In this document: in pieces, positions 12,557 through 23,806 of the stretch
Layout: the number at the start of each line of letters is the position of its first letter
Numbering within the stretch: the stretch's first letter is position 1
Assembly: GCA_033065855.1 (NCBI GenBank)
Contig: JAVXUO010001056.1
Location: forward strand, 1 to 64,000
DNA from: Escallonia rubra
Taxonomy: Eukaryota; Streptophyta; Magnoliopsida; Escalloniales; Escalloniaceae
Length of the DNA: 64,000 nucleotides
Direction of reading: 5' to 3'
Program-made: the position numbers and the translations under genes
Notes under the pieces: generated by a model
Told to the model about the DNA's origin: nothing
The model's input: the letters and a program-made list of their open reading frames with translations, nothing else
Database searches by the model: none

Positions 12557-14648
12557 ATCATTTTTCCGGCGTGAGCAAGGAAAAAAAGGACGGGGTAATC
12601 CAGCAAGGAGAATGATCAGGATACTCAACCCTTTCATACAGTTTTGAGCACCATCAGCTGAAGGAATCTGTCGTGATTTTCTGTTATTATGTGTTTTCTT
12701 AATCCTTTGTAACTATTTAGACTTAACTTCAATATGGTTGTAACCAAATCTACAAAACCTTTATTTTTTCTTTGAAAGTAATTTTACTACTCTTGTAACC
12801 GATAAAAGTTCCGCCTATGATATAAATTCTCTCGATTAACCAAAAAAAAAAAAGAGGCACCAAGGCACTAAAAATTTTGAAAATCAGGATTTTCATTTGG
12901 TCAAAATCTATACTGTCACCAAACAGTAATACTGTTAAAAAACGGACATTATAGATACCAGCACATGTAAAGTCGAACGACATTTCCGTTTGATAGGAGT
13001 GTGTACTACCAATATAAACACAAAAAATTATCGCACCCGAAGTATCACTTGCAGAACAGGCTAAAGTACCATAGATGACAACAATCTACTTTCTTAAAAC
13101 GTATGTTTGGGTTCTACGTAAGTGCTGCTCCTGTTTTTCTTTCTGCAATTGTAGGGTAGAATCAAATAACACGTTATCATTGTACTTGCAAAACTCTTCC
13201 AAGAAATTTGCAGTATGCGATGCTTCTTGTTCATTTGTACCTTTTCAAAAGGCTGTCGCCGATGAACAAATGCATATGATTTCATACCTTTCTTAAGCAG
13301 ACGTATAAGCCGAAAAAACCAAGTTAAAAACATCTCATATGCCACGTGGAATAGCTGTACTTGTACAAATTATCATATGATATATATATACACACACGCA
13401 TATACTTCTGACCACTTTTCTAAATGAACTAGGGTTTCTTTACTTAGATTTGAGTGGGGAAAAATGTAGAAAAATCGCTATAACGTTATTGTTCAGCGGG
13501 CCAAATTTTATTTAAGTGAAAGTGATAAACGGTTACTGGTACATGTACTTTACACTCAACAGTATTCGAAAAACTAGACCATGGATAAGATCACCACCTA
13601 ACAATACTTAACTTTCGTTGCTAAAAATTGTCGAAAGGATCGTTGTTTTTTTTTTTTTTTTTTAAAGTGTCGATGAAGATACATCGCGTTATGAGCTTTC
13701 TGTTCTAGACTTTAGTAATAGAAAAGAAAGGTGGTCAATTGTCCACTGTTTAGGAGGAATCTTGGGCCATTGTGCACTTTGGAGGGGGAGGAGGGACGGC
13801 TTTCTATTGAACGAACTGGGCCGTGCAATTTTAGAGGCCCACAAAGATAAAATTATTAATAGGGCTAAAGTTTGCCATCTGTCCCCCTTATCATGCCTTT
13901 TCTTCTTGGGGCTGAGAACTATTAGGTAGCTTCTGTTACTTTTATGTTTCTTTCAAATGAGATCATTCCTTAACTCAAAATTTTATGATTTCTTAGTTTG
14001 TTTAAAGCGTAATAGAGGCTTGATTGACCCGATATGGCAAAGGGAGTAAGGTAATTCATCATCGACCGAGGCAACAATCATTAGTGTATTTTATTGCCCT
14101 CCAAGAGAACTATACAGAACATCGAGAAGGTCGGAATTTAGTGATTCTCTCTTTAGAGTGTAGCTCTGCACCTTACCCATCATGTAATGACAGTGTGCCT
14201 TCACTTTACCCCATGATCTTAGTGTTTCGGTTGCGCCTTCTGTATCTGTAAGTGCGATCCTCGAACATCTAGCATGATTCACCGTTAATCGTAAAAAGTT
14301 CTATGAATAGTTTTTAATTGCTAATCCATCCTCATTCTAAGCAAGGCTAGTTTTGGTAGACAATGTATGGGAGTTTTTTGTTCTTTTTCTATTTTCTTCT
14401 CTTTTCTCTTCCTGCCTTATCTGTTTGACCCTTTTTCAGGATTAAGTGTGAATTTAGTAACAAAAGAAAAATAAAAGGTGTGAATTTAATCTCTACCTAA
14501 AAAAAAGGGATTATTTTCGAAATATAAAGATAGTGGTTATAAGAGACGAAGGATTCAAAAAGAAAACGTGTATATTGCAACTCCCTTTATCCATTTATTT
14601 TTTTGGTTATGGTAATTGATCACGGGTAAAGAAGGTCATCCTTTCATA
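12557..14648. other. Intergenic DNA, nothing recognised
   Basis: AT-rich DNA with a poly-A run near 12840, a short TA/CA repeat near 13380-13400 and a T run near 13647-13664. Frames of up to 83 codons show no family resemblance or codon bias that would support a gene. Confidence 0.45.
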
Positions 14649-15705
14649 CAGGGGCGGAGCCAGGAATATTTTTCAGGGGGTGCTAAAATTATATGTCCGT
14701 TATCAAAATTTTAATTTAAATAATATTAAAAACAAAGTGCACTTATAAAGCATACAAAAAGTAATATTAAGTTTCACGAGAGTCATTAAAGACTCTTTAC
14801 AAGTACAAAAAAAAAATACAAATTATACTCCGAGCGTTTACAAGCAAAATTACTAAATTACTATTCGATGAGGCCCCGAAGATTGGTAACGCTTGATAAT
14901 AGTCTACCACGCGCACATTGGATTCTGCCAATTTCCCTAGCTTTTTAAAAAACTTTTCCATTCTGAAAAAAAACACACGCGCACATTGGAATAAAATTTC
15001 AATATCTCAATATCTCAACACAAATTCACATAATTAAATAATTATACATATTAGTATATTAGCATATTACACTAAATTTAACGTATTAAACTAAAATATA
15101 AATGTAACATATTAAACTAAAAGCAACTAGCATACTGCATATAACAATTCTTTATTCATTCAGCATCTAAGACTCTAAGAGGCTAAGAGCAACTGAGCAA
15201 GAGAAGAGGGAAGACTCACCAGTCAGTCAGTCACCACTCACGCAAGGGCCAAGGCCAAGATGAAAATTCAGATCTGGTTCTTCAAGGGCGTCGGCGCCGG
15301 CGCGTCGCGGGACTGTGGGACATCGGAGGTCGACGGTCGTCGTCGTTGTCGAAGGCTCGCCGGTGGGTGGAGCTGTCGCCGGTGGATGGAGCTGTCTGAA
15401 GGAGCTGTCGCCGGTGGGTGGAGCTGTCGCCGTTGAAGGAGCTGTCGCCGGTGGGTGGAGCTGTGGAGCTGTTGCCGGTGGGTTGAGCTGTCGCCGGTGA
15501 GACCGTGAGTGAGAGAGAGAGAGAGAGAGAGAGAGTGCTCTCGGCCAGTCTCGGGGAACGGGGATTGGGGAACGGGTTTCGGCCTCGGGGAACGGGATCT
15601 CGGGAACGGGGTCAACGCGGTTCCCAAAAAAAAAATTTATTTTTTTTCCCCCAGAAGTCAGGGGGTGCTTCAGCCCCCCCTAGTCCTAACGTGCCTCCGC
15701 CCCTG
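14649..15705 (+). mobile_element. hAT-type non-autonomous element, copy 2 (reference copy)
   Basis: The ends are CAGGGGCGGAGCCAGG and, on the other strand, CAGGGGCGGAGGCACG. A perfect 8-bp target duplication CTTTCATA flanks it at 14641-14648 and 15706-15713. The 5' half is AT-rich. From about 15270 the 3' half is GC-rich, with repeated GTCGCCGGTGGGTGGAGCT units of about 27-30 bp (15350-15500), a GA microsatellite (15508-15534), a GGGGAACGGG tract and the subterminal block TCAGGGGGTGCTTCAGCCCC. No transposase frame is present. This best-preserved copy defines the family. Confidence 0.9.
15350..15500 (+). repeat. Short tandem units of GGAGCTGTCGCCGGTGGGT type inside hAT copy 2
   Basis: The motif ggagctgtcgccggtgg recurs about five times with variable spacing across 15360-15500. 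It is absent in this regular form from copies 1 and 3, so it probably amplified within this copy. Confidence 0.6.
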
Positions 15706-16254
15706 CTTTCATAGCTGGTGATCGTGAGACGTAGAAGACATATTACCTATTTACCTTATAGCTTTTTAGACTCATTTACCTAAGTTTTTTTAGAGTTACT
15801 AGGAAGTACTTTAAATTAAAACACTTTAGGTTAAGATGAACTAAGATAGGGTACTAGAAATGCAAGTTTTGAAAAATCAGGAGGTCCAGAGAGGTACCTA
15901 AGGAAGTATCTTTAGGCATCCTTAATCAATAATGCACAATTAGGGACTTTTGTTCTCACTCTGTACTTTCGCCTTCGTCCACTGTCACTCCTCAAAAAAT
16001 TTTTTGTAAGCAAACTGTCACTCCTCAAATTATGTCTAGATTGACTCGGTCTCTGCCCTTACTCTTATTTATATTATGTCTCACATTATCGCACCTAAAA
16101 TCTGACAAGAATAATCAAGTTGTTTACTCCAAATCCAGTTTCTTGGGATCATTCATTAGTAAATTTTTGAACCATTCAACCTTCATCATGAAAACAGTAC
16201 TCCACCAAGGAAAACAATAACGTATTACGTCTCGCTAAACTTATTTTTTTTTGC
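15706..16254. other. Intergenic DNA between hAT copy 2 and a LINE remnant
   Basis: AT-rich DNA without a recognisable gene. A short duplication, 'ctgtcactcctcaaa', occurs near 15978-15997 and 16014-16029. Confidence 0.4.
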
Positions 16255-17429
16255 AGTGGAACAAAGTTGCTATTTGTAAGCATTTATGGGACCTGGCATA
16301 CAAGAAGGACGCCTTATGGGTTAAATGGTGCCATATCTTTATTATCAAAGGCAGACACCTATGGACCTTTAAGCCCCCCTCAGTATTATCATGGTCTTGG
16401 TGTAAAATGGTCGAACTCAGAGAACTCTTCAAGCAATTTGTAAGACATAAAGTAGGCAATGGGGAAAAAACCTGGTTATGGTTGGACAGATGGCATCCAA
16501 TTGGGGTGGTGACTGAAGTGTATGGACAGAGAATTATGTATGATGCTGGATTGAAAATGGAAGCAAAGGTCCAAGAAATTATACACAATGGTGCTTGGAG
16601 ATTACCTCCACTCAGATCACAAGCCTTGAATGATTTGAACTCTGCACTTGAAAGCTTTCCAAGACCAAATGTCCTAAACCAAGATGAAAGCATCTGGACT
16701 CTAAACACTAGTGGGCAGTTTACTATAAAGTCTGCATATCTTCGAAGGTATTAGAACAAAAGGTGAGGCAGTTCCCTGATGGAAACTCTTGTGGTTCCCT
16801 GGTCACATTCCTAGATGCTCAATGCTACTGTGGATGATATGTCATCAGGGGCTAAGAACTAAAGCTAAGTTGAAGGCTTGGAATATGATACAGGAGGAGA
16901 CCTGTGAGCTTTGCCATGCTCAACCTGAAACCTTAAATCATTTATTGGTGCAATGCTCTTATGCAAAAGAGCTATGGGAGCTGATCTTGAGGAAACTGCA
17001 AGTAAATGGCAGCTTTGTATCATGGCAACAAGCATTGCAGTATGCATGCCATCATTTCAGAGGAAAAAGCTTCAAGGCCAGACTGTGTAAACTGGTATTG
17101 GCCCTAATTGTTTATGGCCTTTGGCAAGAAAGGAATAATCGGATATTCAAGAAACAAGCAGCTTCAGTTCAAGGGTGTATGTTGGTGATCCAACAATGGG
17201 TCAAGCATAGGGTGTACAGTTGGAGGAAAGCCCCTGCAAGTTTGATAAACATTGCATTATGTGAAACTTGGGAAATAGATAGGCAAATTCTTTTGTACTT
17301 GTTTGTATGGTAGTAGATAACTAGGGAGGGAGAATGGAATGAGGAGTACAGAGGAGAACAAAAATTCATATTATGTACATATGGCTTACTTGAAATAATA
17401 CTTGGGACCATTTACCCAAAAAAAAAAAT
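16255..17429 (+). mobile_element. 5'-truncated L1-type LINE, reverse-transcriptase tail (zf-RVT) remnant
   Basis: Translated sequence from 16255 resembles the stretch after the reverse-transcriptase core of plant LINEs (HLWDLAYKKDALWVKW, then GNGEKTWLWLDRWHP). It is followed by the zinc-binding zf-RVT region CELCHAQPETLNHLLVQC at about 16900-16970. The frame breaks near 16750-16790, so it is not functional. The 3' end is an A-rich tail at 17418-17429 after a short UTR. It is closely similar to the LINE at 27311-30684. Confidence 0.85.
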
Positions 17430-17452
17430 TAATTTTTTTTTCCTTTTTTAAA

Positions 17453-17905
17453 TGCCGAGAGATATAAACTCCACATCGGATACAAATTTCACATCAGATA
17501 AATAATCAATAACACTTAAATATGTAAGCCTTGTAGGTCTATCTCTTAATTATCAATTGATTTTGAGTTGAATGCTTTCACATAATATCAGAGCTGGTCG
17601 ATCCAGACTCAACAGACAATTCGTAATTAGTTTCTCACCGTCACCCAGTCAATTTATCCACGTGTTAGACCCACTTAAAAATTAGTCGGTCCACACGACC
17701 ACGTGCTAGACCCACTCAAAAATTAGTCGGGTTACACATGAAGGAGTACGTATGTTGAGAGATATAAACCCCATATTGAGTATCAATCCCACATCAATTG
17801 AGTATGAATTTCATATCAAATAAATAATCAATAACACTTCAATATAGTCTTGTAGTCTCTTTCTTCCGCTTGTTATCGGTTGATTTTGACTAGGATGCTT
17901 TCACA
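17453..17905 (+). mobile_element. TRIM-like miniature LTR retroelement
   Basis: Two related direct repeats (17453-17582 and 17753-17905) both begin TG..GAGAGATATAAAC and end GCTTTCACA. Directly after the first is TAATATCAGAGC, which matches 10 of 12 bases of the usual initiator-Met tRNA primer site TGGTATCAGAGC. The interior is only about 170 bp and has no coding frame. It holds a short internal duplication around AGACCCACT(T/C)AAAAATTAG. Terminal repeats of about 130-150 bp with a primer site and no genes fit a TRIM element. No flanking 5-bp duplication was found. Confidence 0.6.
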
Positions 17906-18558
17906 CCACACGGTCAGAAAATTCAACTATAATTCCCACTGGGCTTTGAAATGCAGAAACACGAAAAATCCTTAAAACCCCGGAGTCATCGATCGATATA
18001 CCGACGGCTACACTGGAGGTCAACCGGGAATCACAGCGTTATAGGGTTCCGATCTGTAGTCGTGACGCCGCCGCATAGAGCGGGAGCACGACGAATTGCA
18101 ACAACTTAGACCGCCGCCAACTACACATCCACAAGAAACACCACCGTCGCTATCAACCGAAAATTAGAGAGTTCTGCTTCGTACTTAATCCAAAAGTCTA
18201 ATGTATATCATATGAAAGAGATTTATCATTTTCACATAGAGACAAAATTAACGCTGCAATTGTTTTGAAATTCTGGTAGTTCTGTAGTTGTTTCGTCACA
18301 AAATTTATATGCTTGATTATATTGTTCGTTCTAGTGCACCTGTTTCATAGTTCATGTCTCTGAATTCGAACATCTAAACAAGGAATCGAGTTGATGTTTT
18401 AAATTTTAAATCCTATTCTAGCAATTCGATTAAAGTCAAAGGAACATCAAGAGGATTAAGGTATCCTCAAGGAAATAGAGGAACCTTTTGAACCTTTCAT
18501 TTTATTCCGTATTGCTAAATTTTTTATCATACCTCTCAGTGTGCAATTGTTCGAGGAT
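17906..18558. other. Intergenic DNA with a GC-richer patch
   Basis: The stretch at about 17990-18150 is richer in CG dinucleotides and looks like a 5' UTR or old exon (a run of ccgccg words), but no convincing start codon or frame follows. The rest is AT-rich and featureless. Confidence 0.35.
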
Positions 18559-18575
18559 AGTAAGCAAGCTTAAGG

Positions 18576-18792
18576 AAACAAGTGTGCCGATATGTTTTGA
18601 GAGAAGGAAACAAGTGTGCCGATATGTTAGCTGATCACGGAGCTAAGCAAGAGCTCCCATATGTAAATTTGGAATTCCCCCCACTGGAACTGGAAGCCCT
18701 TCTTAGGCATGATGCCGAAGGAACCAGCTATGTCCGTCTGTAATTGACACTTTATTATGTTACGTTATTCCTTTGAACAAAAAAAAAAAAAA
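18576..18792 (+). mobile_element. Short 5'-truncated LINE insertion with 17-bp target duplication
   Basis: The 17-mer agtaagcaagcttaagg flanks the insert at 18559-18575 and 18793-18809. The insert ends in a poly-A tract (18779-18792). It encodes the end of a LINE RNase H-like domain (KCADMLADHGAKQ... to SYVRL and a stop at about 18741). Its 5' end carries a partial local duplication of gaaacaagtgtgccgatatg. Length is 217 bp. Confidence 0.85.
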
Positions 18793-18809
18793 AGTAAGCA
18801 AGCTTAAGG

Positions 18810-19995
18810 GCACATATGTCATTGACAGCCAAATGCAGTACCAGTGGTCATCTATTTGAGGTATAATATAATCATCACCGAACTGAATGTTAACCTGTAG
18901 TGCAAAATTTACAATTGAAGACGTGTACCCTTTGGTTGTTATATAAGCGAGAGTCGGATGGTAGCAAGACTCTTGCATTTTTGAGATCTCCATCTGTTGA
19001 CTAGCCAACAGTGGAGCTCAACAGTAGCCTGGGTGACCTTTCCTGATGACAGCCATGTTGCTGAGGCTGCTCCACTTGCACGAAAATTGCGTAAGATATA
19101 TGACCTTTTTATTTCAAACTTCTTTGTGTACGTCCAACATGTTTGCCCCCTCATGGTGTGTGCTCTAGACATAGCGTGTTGAATATTTCTGTTAGGCATG
19201 TAGCTCAAGACTTCAGTACACAAGCCTGTGGGGATCTGTACCATTTTCAACCACAGTAAGGCATTATACAATCAGCTGCAATACTTTTCTTCGAGGTTCC
19301 ATAAATTTTGCTATTGGAGCTTGCAAACGAATGTTTTCACGTACGTACTTTTTCCTACGTTGCATCTACTTTCATGTTTGTTTCGGTTGATCGAAACATT
19401 ACTTTCGTATTCGAGCATATTTATATGTCGTGGTGTCCAGTAAAATAGCCGATGGGTCAAAAATATCTTTTTGTAACTTTTTGGTGACATTTCTTCTTGC
19501 TTCTTGTGAAACTAAAAAAAAGGCACGGGTCAGGAATTCTCAATATTAGCACAAGATATCGGATCCTAATAACCAAGAGAAAAAGGTTGAGAAAAGTAGA
19601 CCGTATACTCTGCAAATATTACTTATGCTCTTACAACCGATTTTTGTCTTAGAGGATATTAAATGTACTCTAAGTATATATGATTACAGGGATAAATACT
19701 TTGAGGGAAACAACCGTTTCACTGTGGATCGACTCCAAATCTGTGAACCATGCATATATGCAATTCTTTGGCCCCTGCGTACTTCAAAGTCAAAATTTTT
19801 ACATGCCATGTACATGGCCACTACTATGTTGGCCTCGCGGTTTAAGAAATAAACAACTTACTGTCATGTTGTAGCCTTTCCACTCTTTTTTTAACGTAGT
19901 TTGAGAATGAAGTTGTATTCATGCTCAAGAATGTTAATGCTATTATTAGTCGGTCTTTTGCCTCGTCATATTTACCCATCATCTGCTTCATATTC
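18810..19995. other. Region with possible degenerate exons, function not recognised
   Basis: A plus-strand stretch at about 19000-19088 reads QQWSSTVAWVTFPDDSH and runs on to a GTAAG donor-like site, which looks exon-like. Another at 19686-19740 reads YRDKYFEGNNRFTVDRL. Neither joins into a gene I can name. They may be exons of an unrecognised or decaying gene. Confidence 0.25.
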
Positions 19996-20698
19996 TTCAA
20001 CTTTGAGTGGTTTATAAGTAGTCAACCATTGAGCACTAACAAAAGAAAAGCTAAAGCCAAAAACGTTAAGTCTAATACTACAAGTAGTTTTTGGAGAAGA
20101 CAATGCTCATCTAGAAAGCATCTGTTCATTTTATAAAGCACGAAACAGCATAGTTTGGATAAAGTCTTTCTGTGCAATAGACACACATTAAAATTTACAT
20201 GCCTTTCGTCTTCTTTAGATCCTCTGTTTTATTTCTATAGTACCCTATATGCATGATTCTATTTTCAACGTATTTATAAGTCTATTTGCAAAAATCACGC
20301 TCTTGCAGAGAAGAGTTTATTGCGTATTATGCTTGGTTGATTTGGACTATAATAATTGCCCTTACTGCATCGCGGACAGCTAACACTATTGAAGAATTTA
20401 AAAATGGTTGTGCTAACTTGGAGAATCTAGACATGATGTTAGAAGATGTCGAAGCTGAAGTTAGCGGTGCAAATGCATTGCACGATCGAGAATCGCAGCA
20501 AATCTTAGAAAAAAAAATTCACATTTCAGATACTTTTTTACGTTTTTATTTAATTTACTCCAATCGATCATGTGTTGCATTATTGAAATTGTCTTATCCC
20601 AAAATTGATTCTAATTTTATTCTTTCTGGTTTTTGCTTTAGCTTTTCTTTTACAAGTGCTCAAACTGGTTGACTACTTATAAACCGCTCAAAGTTGAA
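19996..20698. mobile_element. Fold-back element with inverted repeats of about 80 bp
   Basis: TTCAACTTTGAGTGGTTTAT at the left is matched on the other strand at the right end by TTCAACTTTGAGCGGTTTAT. Similarity continues inward through ATAAGTAGTCAACCA and AAAAGAAAAGCTAAAGC for about 80 bp. The interior holds a plus-strand frame at about 20310-20510 (includes ASRTANTIEEFKNGCANLEN) that reads like real protein but that I do not recognise. No clear target duplication was seen. Superfamily unassigned. Confidence 0.55.
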
Positions 20699-21235
20699 CA
20701 TGACATAGGGCAAAAAATTCCTCATGTTGGGAGTCATGGCGGATAACTGGAAAGTATACTTCAGCATGAACACAAATACAATCTCAAATATGTTCTAAAA
20801 GAGTGGAAAATGCTACGATACCAACAGTGAAATGTTTAGTTTTTAATCTCAAATCCAACTTCTTTATAATTTTTGACATCGAAATGCACAATCCGAAGTG
20901 AAACGATTGTCTTTAGCTAAATCTTTTAGCCTCTAGTCTATAATGTGTTATATACTTTTTGTAGTTCTACAAGAGCTAGAAGAAAATGCACACAAATTCT
21001 CCTGTATTGCTATTTTAGGGTCATTTGCCGAGTAAGATATTCAAAGACAAGGCGTGGCGATACAATTTGTAGTGGACTTGTGGGCAATGCAACTGCTAGC
21101 TGAGGATTGGCAGTTGCGGTTGCAAGCCTTTAAGAGTACTGAAATGTTACGCTATTCTAAAATTTACTATCATACATTTCAATTGCAGTAGTATTGGTGT
21201 TATATGATGTGGTGTTCGGTAAGGTATCGTATTAG
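20699..21235. other. Non-coding DNA, nothing recognised
   Basis: AT-rich DNA between the fold-back element and the hairpin cluster. No frame, repeat or RNA gene was recognised. Confidence 0.4.
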
Positions 21236-21450
21236 TTGATTGCATACAAGTATTGTTCTGGCCCAGAACAATACTTCTGGGACTATGAAGAGCAGAACTT
21301 GAAAGTTTTCTTAACAAGTACTTGAAAGTTTTTGTCTATGAAGAGCAGAACTTCTTTTAAGTATAGTCCCAGAGTCAATAATTGTATAGTCCCAGAACTT
21401 CTGGGACTATACTTAAAAGAAAATGAGGTTTTTGTCTATGAAGAGCAGTT
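21236..21450. repeat. Cluster of direct and inverted repeats around a 20-bp hairpin
   Basis: CTTTTAAGTATAGTCCCAGA at 21354-21373 pairs exactly with its complement at 21400-21419, giving a 20-bp stem with a 26-base loop. The direct repeat TTTTTGTCTATGAAGAGCAG occurs at 21329-21348 and 21429-21448, on either side of the hairpin. CTGGGACTATGAAGAGCAGAAC (21277-21298) and other CAGAAC/GGGACTAT pieces are scattered to the left. This suggests a local rearrangement or a small inverted-repeat insertion. Confidence 0.75.
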
Positions 21451-23806
21451 TCTTTAGCTGTCTAATAAAGAATTATTTAACACATTCCTGGCGGAGAAAC
21501 TAATTGAAGTCCATTACTTACGAGAACTGAGTGTCAAGTTCTGTTAGGATCTGAGAACTGTATTTGCCATATTATGGAGATGCCTGATCAGTTTAGAAAT
21601 AAGAGAACTTTACTTATATGGCTGTGCTAAAGATCTGCTGGAACCGATTACGGGATGGACTGGACAATACAAGTTCCAGAAGGGGAGAGGGCGAGAGCTG
21701 TGTAGTGCTTATAGAGAACAGTGATGAGATTAATGCACTAAATAACTAGGCTCTTTGCTTACAAGGAGTACTTATCTTGGTGAAACTTTGCCGATGGTAT
21801 CAGTTCATAGTTTTGCCAGGGGCATTTAAATTTAGTCACGCAACATGCAACAGAGGTTTGCCTTCCAATGTTTGTTCGTTCTTTTGTCCTAATGCTTGTT
21901 TAAATTTGGAGTCCAGGTTGTTGATGCGGTTTGATGCAGCATCCCTTAGAAGAGAATTGCCTACAATGGCAGTGTGTGTGTGAATTTTATCCAGGTGACT
22001 TGTTTGTTCCTTATACTGTGAAAGATATTTTATGAAAAAACCCGGTAACAAGCAAAATGTCAACAAAGAAATGTATGATATTGTCTAAACTCCACATGGT
22101 TACTAGATCTGCTGTTAGGGATTTTATCTTTATGTGATTGACTAACCTAGTCAAAAGTATGGTTGATGTGACATGATGGATCTTCATATATAATATCTAG
22201 GAGAACTTGTCGAAATACGATTAGCACAATTGTTTGCTTCTTGAACCTCATATATGTAGCAAATGGTCTGAAGTCCTCGGCCTCGTACTATCACTCTTTT
22301 AATGAACATTTATGCCTTTTCTTTTACTGTTTGAGCATGGGAGATTTGGACATGACTCTGTATGCTTTTTTAGCTAACATCTGATACTAGCAACATGCCC
22401 ATGACCCTGATATTAAGCTTGTTGATGAAGCTGAAATACTTGCGAGAACCTTGGAGATATACGAAGTACTTAACTGTTATCTTCTATTCAATTTTCTTAA
22501 ACATTTCGAAATGAGAAAAATCTGCGGACTTCTTTGGTTACCTTTTTGTTACACTTCTTCTGAAAGAAGAAGTACTGTAAATAGTTGCTTGTATTTGTGC
22601 TACCCAGTTTTCAAGCGGACTTATTTTATTGCAAAGGGATGTCCTTAATCAGTTCAAGGAATCTTTTCTCTTCATCTTCTTATAGATATGTTACGGTGCA
22701 GTTTAATAGCAGTAACAATGCCATGTACCATGTTCACTTTAGAGGTCATGAATGCGTGCACTAGATTGGTTCTTGGTGACCAGGTTCTCAGTTACAAGTC
22801 CCAGTAATGTTGCATGTAGACTTTCTTCGTTAGGCAATGAAATCACAGGTTTGACAATGTAAGGTGTTTGCTTCTGCATGAATTTGTTATACTTCTCATA
22901 ACTGGGCTCAGATAACATGGTTGATTGGTTGTTTCTTAACTGTGGACTCTGGGCCGTCGTTGACTGAAGCGAATTCTGATCGACCGGGTTCCAAAACTTC
23001 TCGAGAAAATGTTGGAAACCATCTCTTGTCAATCCACCTCCAACGGAAGGAGGTCTTATATTCATGAGTCCAGTCATTGGAGTTTGCATTTGTCCTCAAT
23101 ATCCTGATGCGTTTCATCACAATAATGTTTGTGTGAAATTACAGTATCTCAGAGTGCTAGCAGTGGCATATGAGAAGACAAAGGAACTTGCTAAAGACCC
23201 GTGGTGTGGGATGCAGTGACTTGGATGTTGAAGGTACAAACAATTCGTATACATTTGCGTACCTCTTTGTGAAGTAGAATCTTAAATTTTGACTTGCTAT
23301 TGTACTTGTGTCAACTGAGTTTGCTAGAAATTCCTAATTTGATGCATAGAAAAGTATTGGAGCACACTTCTTAGGTGAAACATGAGTAAATATGGGTCTC
23401 CTCGATACCTTATGCAGTAGTGATAATGCGTTTTTTGGTTCATGTCTGGTTTCAGATATTATGTTGCAACATTCTTGTTCAAATTTGGGCAGATACGAAT
23501 TGAAAAATATACTTCAGCGCAATATGAGATTTCATTGCCTGTTTACACTACGACCTTTGTTTTTTTATTTGAAGGAATCATTTAGCACATCAGGGGGTAT
23601 ACAATTTAGTTCTCATCATAACTGTATTGATACGTATTCTGGAATTTTTGTGCCGAAAAAACGTGGAATTTTTGTGTATCAACTGTATCATGTTTGCCTG
23701 TCATGTTGTGTGAGTATGCATGATGCATCTCCTAATAGAGGCCCTCTATTAGGGTTGGGTCATATTTTACCAGCCAGAAGCACCATTTAAGTGAAAACCT
23801 GCCACA
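21451..23806. other. Region with unrecognised frames
   Basis: No gene could be named. Plus-strand stretches such as HDPDIKLVDEAEILARTLEIY (about 22401-22463) and YLRVLAVAYEKTKELAKDP (about 23143-23199) look exon-like but do not connect into a recognised protein. Together with the stretches at 18810-20530 they could be parts of one old plus-strand gene broken by insertions. Confidence 0.25.
22739..23089 (-). CDS. Unrecognised 116-codon open frame
   Basis: ATG-started frame encoding a polar, Ser/Gln/Asn-rich protein (includes NIRPPSVGGGLTRDGFQHF and the phrase SEPSYEKYNKFMQKQTPY). I recognise no domain, and there is no signal peptide or membrane segment. Its length in this AT-rich DNA is the only positive evidence. 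It could be a lone exon or chance. Confidence 0.2.
   Translation of the reverse strand: MQTPMTGLMNIRPPSVGGGLTRDGFQHFLEKFWNPVDQNSLQSTTAQSPQLRNNQSTMLSEPSYEKYNKFMQKQTPYIVKPVISLPNEESLHATLLGLVTENLVTKNQSSARIHDL

Noticed and set aside
12272..12637. 121-codon minus-strand open frame
   Set aside because: It is translation through the purine-rich interior of Stowaway-type MITE copy B; low-complexity Phe/Leu/Ser with no domain.
15268..15627. 119-codon minus-strand Ser/Pro/Arg-rich frame
   Set aside because: It lies wholly in the GC-rich 3' half of hAT copy 2 and is produced by its short tandem units and GA repeat.
16241..16708. 155-codon minus-strand frame
   Set aside because: Antisense shadow of the LINE-encoded zf-RVT region, which has the recognisable protein on the plus strand.
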